Below are positions 47,901 through 64,000 of a stretch of DNA of 64,000 bases, in pieces. This DNA comes from Onchocerca volvulus (Eukaryota; Nematoda; Chromadorea; Rhabditida; Onchocercidae). The stretch lies in assembly GCA_000499405.2 (NCBI GenBank), contig HG738138.1, positions 12,959,208 to 13,023,207 on the forward strand, in the 5' to 3' direction. Both the position numbers and the translations under genes were made by a program. The notes beneath the pieces were generated by a model. That model searched no databases. It had not been told where the DNA came from and saw nothing but the letters and a program-made list of their open reading frames with translations. How positions within the stretch are numbered: the first letter of the stretch is position 1; each line of letters starts with the position of its first letter.

Positions 47901-50900
47901 ACTATTAATAAATTCATAATTATTCTATTTTACACTTTTAAAATTGAAAGCATTATTGTTGTTTGTTCTAATGAATGACATCTTTGTCCAATTCCTAGAA
48001 TCCCTCCGTATTTTTATGATAGCGAACTGAGATTTGACCTAAATTCAAGTAACAATAGTAAATTATAATTCTGTATCTTTTTTTGAACTCCCTTACGAAT
48101 TCTTAAACTTATCAGCATCAACTCGAAATCGTTGTAATTCGAGGTACTGATCTCGGGCTGGAATTCGGTTGTTTAAAACGGGAGAAAATGAATGACTTCA
48201 TGAAAGCATAAGAACGAATAATTTGCATTATGCAAAATTATACCATTCATTATTTATAAGTTAAATGAACTCAATTATCTTATAAATTTGATCCTGATTT
48301 TTTTTCCAATTTTCGAAAATAACCAATCTAAAAGGGTCCAATCTATAAGCTTTCAATTCCATCTGGAAAATGTAGAAGTGGAGAAAAACATGTGAAAGTA
48401 AATGCATCAGCTGGGACAGAAAGAAATATGGGCAAGAATTCGAGAGGGACGGGAGGAGGAGGGAATATCCTCTTTCTATGAAATTAAAATAGCTTCAGGA
48501 TAATTGTATTCAGCGTTAATTGATGGAATAAATGAAACACTGCTTGTATTACATGAAAAAAAAGGAAAATTTTTTAAAATTTCTTCCATTTGAAAAACTT
48601 CTATTTTAAGTGCTGCAAAACTTACTTATGTGCAGACGCATTTTATGTCTAAGCTTGCATACATGTATGTAATTTTTCGCCATCTATCCATATCCTATTT
48701 TGCAATAAATTCCATTCATTTTTCCGCAAATCACATTTTGATTCCCGGAGTTTAGATATTTGGAATATAAATTTTTAAATGTTATTTAGCATAAATAATG
48801 ATACCAAATAAGTTAAGAATCTTTCTCAAACGAGAACCGGATATGAATTAATACTATTACCATTTTTTATAATATTCCGTATCATCGAGCTATCCATCAT
48901 GTTGATAATCAGTTGTAAATACTACTATTATTATAAGTTTCCTTAAGTATTAATACAGATATGTTTTCCTATCCAGCAGTTTTACATCAGTCTATTATCG
49001 GTAATATTCTTGCTAGCGATAGCATTATCAGTTTGATCACTGTTCAGGTCATCTCACCAAGAAATAATTGAAGGCAAAAGGATTAGATGTGCCCAATCGC
49101 AAAGAATTTATGAGATCAAATGTCAGGAGACTTTTTTTAGACGGACCTTATGCCTAATTGATCTAAATATTCATTCCATTTTATTGGTCATTGTTTACTT
49201 TTCTTTAACCTTTCTTAAACTAAGAAGTGACAGTCAATTGCAAAAAAATCTTACTTTGATGCTCCCACTTGTCACAGCATATTACCGAACTTTCCCACTG
49301 GTTTATTTATCAACCAATTTTACTAATACATCAGCGTTTCAATCACTGTTGTGTACTAATCATAATATGTTAGCTTCGTTTTAACCCTCCTTATCTCTTT
49401 ACCTCGTTGAAAGTAAAACGAAATTGACAAGTTGCTTTTCAAGTATTTCAAATTTGATCTTAGATCTAAATGTTACTTGTAGCCATAACCATAGTATCGC
49501 AATTCTAAATAATTAAATTATATTTATGTTTAATTCATAATGAACAAAAAATTAGATTAAAAGCATCAAACAATTTGAGAATGAGATTTGAGAATGTCAC
49601 AAAATATAACAATTTATTTATTTGATTTTTCTATTCCATTTTTTCTTCTGAATATATTTTGCATTAGTCCAAAATTCATTAAATTTTTATTCATTAAAAT
49701 TTCATTCATTAAAATTTTATTTAACCAATATAGCTAGACAGGAAACATACTGATCGAAATTTAGTAGTTTCAATAGTCATTGCAAGATTTTTGCGATGTT
49801 TTTTTCAGGAAATTCTAAAATTCTGGAAGCTAAAAGGTTGGGTTTATTTTGTTAATTTGATTGGAAAAGTAGATTACTCCTAAATAAGAATTATAGTTTG
49901 AAGTTAAACGTTTTCTTATTTTTGGAAAAAATTGTTATTTCTTCACCAAAAAAAACGATAAAATGACAAGGATCGATTTAACTGACGATTATTCCTCTTC
50001 CCGTCATCCTTAGAGAGTCCTCTATGACATTCATAAGTGTTAGTCATTCCCGTTTAATTCTTATTTCTTATTGCTTGCAGCATATTTTTTCTGTGCTGCC
50101 CATCACTATTTTATTTATGAAAATAGTGAAAATTTCCTCTCTACTACTTTTCATTCTCATATCCTTCGCAAAGCTGATATTTACCTGAGAAACGGTAAGC
50201 CCTACCTATGGATAAGCAACCAGGCAAACATGGTTTCCAATGAATATATTTGCCTAAGATAGGCGAAAAACTGTCGATTAAGTATTTGTGGATACGTTAG
50301 GAGTCCAAGATATTATTGAGACCATTAACAGGGCCTAAACAAATGACGGTACACTGTTTCAAATCTGGCTCTAATCAGCTTTCTCATTCCTTCTTCTCCC
50401 TCATTTCATTTCTCTTTTTCTCTTTTATCAATTCTAACTCATTCTTGCCTTCTTTTATCATTTATTTTCCGAATTCTCTGCATTTTTTTTCTAGTTTAGA
50501 GGAAGGAAGATATTATTTGGGAATATATGTGACACCTCATAAATGACATTATAGGGCAGCACAATTTGGAGAGCATATTGTCTAAGGATGCCTCATTGAT
50601 TCATTTTTGTCTCGAAGAAACAAGAAGCTGCTATAAATTTTTTTCTTGATGAAAATATTTCATCTTTTTCTGGCCACTAGAAAGATAGAAGTTGAAATAT
50701 TCGTTGTTTGAAATTTTTCAAAGCAACGGATACTTCTGCAAATTGCGATAAGCTTCCAAAACAACATTTTTTCATAGGAATGTAACGGTTGCTTTTCAAA
50801 AAGTGCTGAACAAGGAAGGGAAGTGGAGGGACAGCCAATCTTTCATAGATATCCAAGCTTTCATGTATTTATCAAATTTTAACTCTCATCTGAAAGAAGA

Positions 50901-53900
50901 AAGAAAACAACAACTACTTTTTCGGTTCTTTTGAATAATGTGACAAAAATTTCTTCTGTAATAACTTGTATAATTGCAATCTTTGTTCCCCACATGTGAA
51001 TAGTTTCTGGACTGCATTGAAATAGTTCTTTTAAATAGGAATATTTTTATTCAGTCCCCAATTTAAATAGCAAATAAAACATGTATTTGAGTTTCAAAAC
51101 CTCTGAGCTTCCTTAAAATTTTTCTGAAAAAAAAGGATATATGAAGCAGGTGTGAATTGTGACTGTCGTTGTATAGGAAGAAATCAGAAGGTTTTAGCAT
51201 TAGAGCGAAGAATTGAAAAGAGTAGAAATGCTGTGCCACAACGATTCATAAATAAGTGAAACAAACTAATGCTCATTTCAAGACATTTTCTGTATCGTTT
51301 TATTTATTTAATTTTACCACTTCTCAGTATATTTTGAGTATTGTTTGTTGCTTTTTTACATTATTTTTCCATGACAATTTCACTCTTTGATTCGATAGTA
51401 CAACACGGTGATTATTTGCGAAAATCTCTAAGATAACCTCTCTGTCACCAGATAGTATTCACCAGCTAATCTTTTTCTTATGCTCATGTCCACTCTTTAT
51501 CTCCACATAGTTGCTTACGAAGATTTCGAAACAAAACAAAACATTTTTCCCTGATTTAAAAATTACCTGAAAATATGAAATTAAAATTTTCAATTGCAAA
51601 AAAAGTATAATTCACTGTTTGATACAGTATAAGAGGGAATAATTTAAAAGCGCAATCATTAACTGGTATTTCATGATCAGCTTTAAAAGTGAATTTATTA
51701 ACAATCATTGATCGAGTCATAATTTATGACTTGCAGAAAATGTTTGGCAAAGTTAGGTCAATTTTTTTTGACTCTGTCAGTGAGAATTTGCCACCGTAGG
51801 CAACAAGTAAATATTGATTGTTGAAATTTCGAAATTTATTTACAAAATGACAAATTATCATTTACATTAAATAGGTAATTAACGTTAACTAGCCCATTGC
51901 GAACTTTTAGTATTATAATTCGGGAATTATATAGCATACCGTGCTGCCAAAAGTATCTTAATGCTTCTCTCGGATAAACGAAAAGCATGATTCTTCAGAG
52001 TTTACGCGTTATTATTGAAAAAAAAAAAAAAAAAAAGAAGAAGGAAAAAAAATCAGAACTCAACGACGAAAGCAGCATATTAGCATGAAATGAATCGACC
52101 ATTTCCTGCTTAATGGGTTGACAAATGAGGCATAGAAAAAGGAGCCTTGAAGATATATGTTTCACCAAAATGATGGAATGGTAGGATAGGGATGTAATGA
52201 TAAAAAGAAAAATTGAAAAAATGTCATGTTCGCCACTTTTGCTTCCCTTATCCAGGCAAAAAGCATTCTATTTAGAAAACTTGACATTTTTATTTATTTC
52301 CATTTAATTGAAAACACTTTCTTTTTCTCTCTTTTTCTTTTACTTGATTTCTATTATTTATTTTATGAATCTTTTGCACCACATGCTTCATTTTTTTTAG
52401 CCAAGAAGAACAAGGATGAAATTTGAATCTAGTTAATTTACATAAATTTGCTTTAAACCATACACTTTTAATTCATATCTAGATTCAGCCTAATTTAGTT
52501 CAACTTATTTTAAATTGTTCTAAATTAATTTAATTTAATTATTTCAGTTTTCCTGACCTAGTGCTTTAATCCACGAAATTTCGGTAGTTAGCAATCAATT
52601 ATTTATAGCGTTAGTCCTATCTTCTAAATAAATTATTTTGCACTCGTTGGAGTCTAGCCCTTCTTCTTGTAGAAGCTAAGATCTAATCATTCTTGACATC
52701 ACTCACTATTTCAGCTGTTACAACAAGCCATCGGGGAAATGGTTAAATCCAGAAAACTTTCACCTTTTTCAGCTTGCTAAAATCTTTTTGTGGTACAAAG
52801 CAATTGATACGTATTTTAAATGCTAAATACAGAGATGGGGAAACTTTTCTTCGTTGTGATCCTTTTCGTCTATCCACCTGATTCCAGCTTATCTCTGTCT
52901 ACATATATTTTTTCATTAGAAATAAGGAATTCATATATTCATTATTTTTTCTTTTGAAAGAAAAATTCTTGAATAAGAAGATTTTTATTAGCAATTTATG
53001 TAAGAATGTAAGAAGTTTATATCAAACAATTTACTAACAATTGGATGACATTTGCTTATAATTTTTAATAAATCCTTCTCATTACTTAGGCTTTTTTTTA
53101 AAATTTAAAATAAACAATAAGCCATATGAGATTTATGGCGACAATCTTGTAAGTGACATACAAGAATCTATAAGATACCGAGGATATTCAGTCAACTTCG
53201 TGAATTAATGACTGGTAATTCAAGCTTCTAATCTACGATAATTGTTGATATTTTACGACGAAACTCTCCTTTTTGTTTCTTCTTTTTTTCCTAAACTATT
53301 AATAAAATTGTCACACAAATGAGTCATAATCAATGATCTTTGAGCTTTTGGAGAGTTGCTCCCTGAGAAACCACTATTTTCCGTTGCCATTGGATACATC
53401 ATTTTAAATGTTCTTCTGAAGGAATAATTGCTGTTGGAAGTTTCAAATTCGATACTTTAATCCTACTTTAAAAGTAACAATAGAAATGGGAATTCGAACA
53501 TTATGTACTTCAAAAAAAAAAAAAAAACTTGACCAGAATTATTGCTTTCTGGATCGAAAATATATTTATTATTGTTGATAGAATCGTAAGAAGCACCAGT
53601 TTTGACATGCTCATTACCAATTAATCGCAAATTTGTTGAAAAAATATTAATTACATGATCTTGAATAACCACCACAATTCCACACTACCTACTACCACCA
53701 CCATAACATTTGAATCTTACCGGAATTTCTCTGTTACCAATCACTTTTTTCCTGTTTAATGAGGAATAATCGGACAGTTTTGTAATAATTAAAACATTCT
53801 GCTGGAAAAGCACTGGGCATAAAAGTAATACCTTGGTTTTTCTCCATCTTTTCGTTACTACTTAAAATCATTGTGATACTTCTGATACGTCTGCAAACAG

Positions 53901-53971
53901 TCGCTCGAAAACCAAAAAGTAACAATTTCAGCTGGGAGCATTATAAACTGTGACGCACTGTGAACTTTCAG
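44992..53971. other. 9 kb gene-poor interval upstream of the innexin coding region
   Basis: No confirmed gene. Short open frames at 46635-46853, 49184-49384, 50316-50546 and 52226-52426 are F/S/L-rich and lack splice context. The one candidate exon (50081-50194) is listed separately. Confidence 0.5.
50081..50194 (+). CDS. Candidate upstream exon, phase-compatible with the innexin
   Basis: A 114-base open block lies between a TTGCTTGCAG acceptor and a GTAAGC donor. It encodes a cysteine/histidine-containing stretch ending HSHILRKADIYLRN. It begins and ends in phase 1, and the first seen innexin exon (53972) also needs phase 1 input, so the two could be spliced. No family resemblance supports this, and its composition is still AT-rich. 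Confidence 0.25.
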
Positions 53972-63884
<9,913 letters not shown>

Positions 63885-64000
63885 GTTAGGATTTTATATG
63901 AATTAATAAGTTTATACTATTCATCAATGACATTATATGTTCGAACTGACTTTCATTCACCAAATCCAATTCATTATACCATTTTTGTTATTTCGGGACA

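Overview
This window is nuclear DNA from a nematode, most likely a filarial (spirurid) worm. It is very AT-rich, with many poly-A and poly-T tracts. Its genes are split into short exons by introns with TTTCAG-type acceptors and GTAAG-type donors, and the gene set is animal: a long-N-terminus innexin of the UNC-7 type, a metabotropic glutamate receptor, ERGIC1, TMEM135 and a METTL25-type methyltransferase. No prokaryotic gene organisation, CRISPR array, rRNA or convincing tRNA was seen. Exon coordinates were read by eye from splice signals, frame continuity and family resemblance; no search was run.

Layout, left to right. 182-2250 is the 3' half of a TMEM135 homologue. 3096-6884 is a complete ten-exon METTL25/METTL25B-type methyltransferase. 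6885-14110 is gene-poor. 14137-16946 holds a signal-peptide-like exon and scattered coding-like blocks that may be divergent or decayed parts of a ligand-binding domain. 19428-19604 looks like a nuclear copy of mitochondrial DNA. 21895-27689 encodes the end of the ligand-binding domain, the cysteine-rich domain, the seven-helix domain and the tail of a class C receptor (mGluR). A complete two-exon gene (24908-26022) lies on the same strand inside one of its introns. 28336-29285 is an unrecognised candidate small gene. 30957-34917 is a complete eight-exon ERGIC1. 34918-53971 is mostly non-coding, with a decayed mariner transposon at about 43397-44240 and a few weak coding candidates. 53972-63884 is the 5' part of an UNC-7-type innexin that continues beyond the window.

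All confidently identified genes lie on the + strand. Possible spliced-leader acceptors precede the METTL25-like and ERGIC1 start codons, but the intergenic gaps are large and no operon is shown. The proteins have different jobs: organelle membrane (TMEM135), probable methyl transfer (METTL25-like), ER-Golgi cargo cycling (ERGIC1), glutamate signalling (mGluR) and gap junctions (innexin). The last two are both likely neuronal, but nothing in the sequence shows them to be one system.

The most unusual items are the same-strand gene nested in the receptor intron, the mitochondrial-like insertion, two apparent GC-AG introns, the broken-looking upstream receptor region, and two long perfect hairpins.
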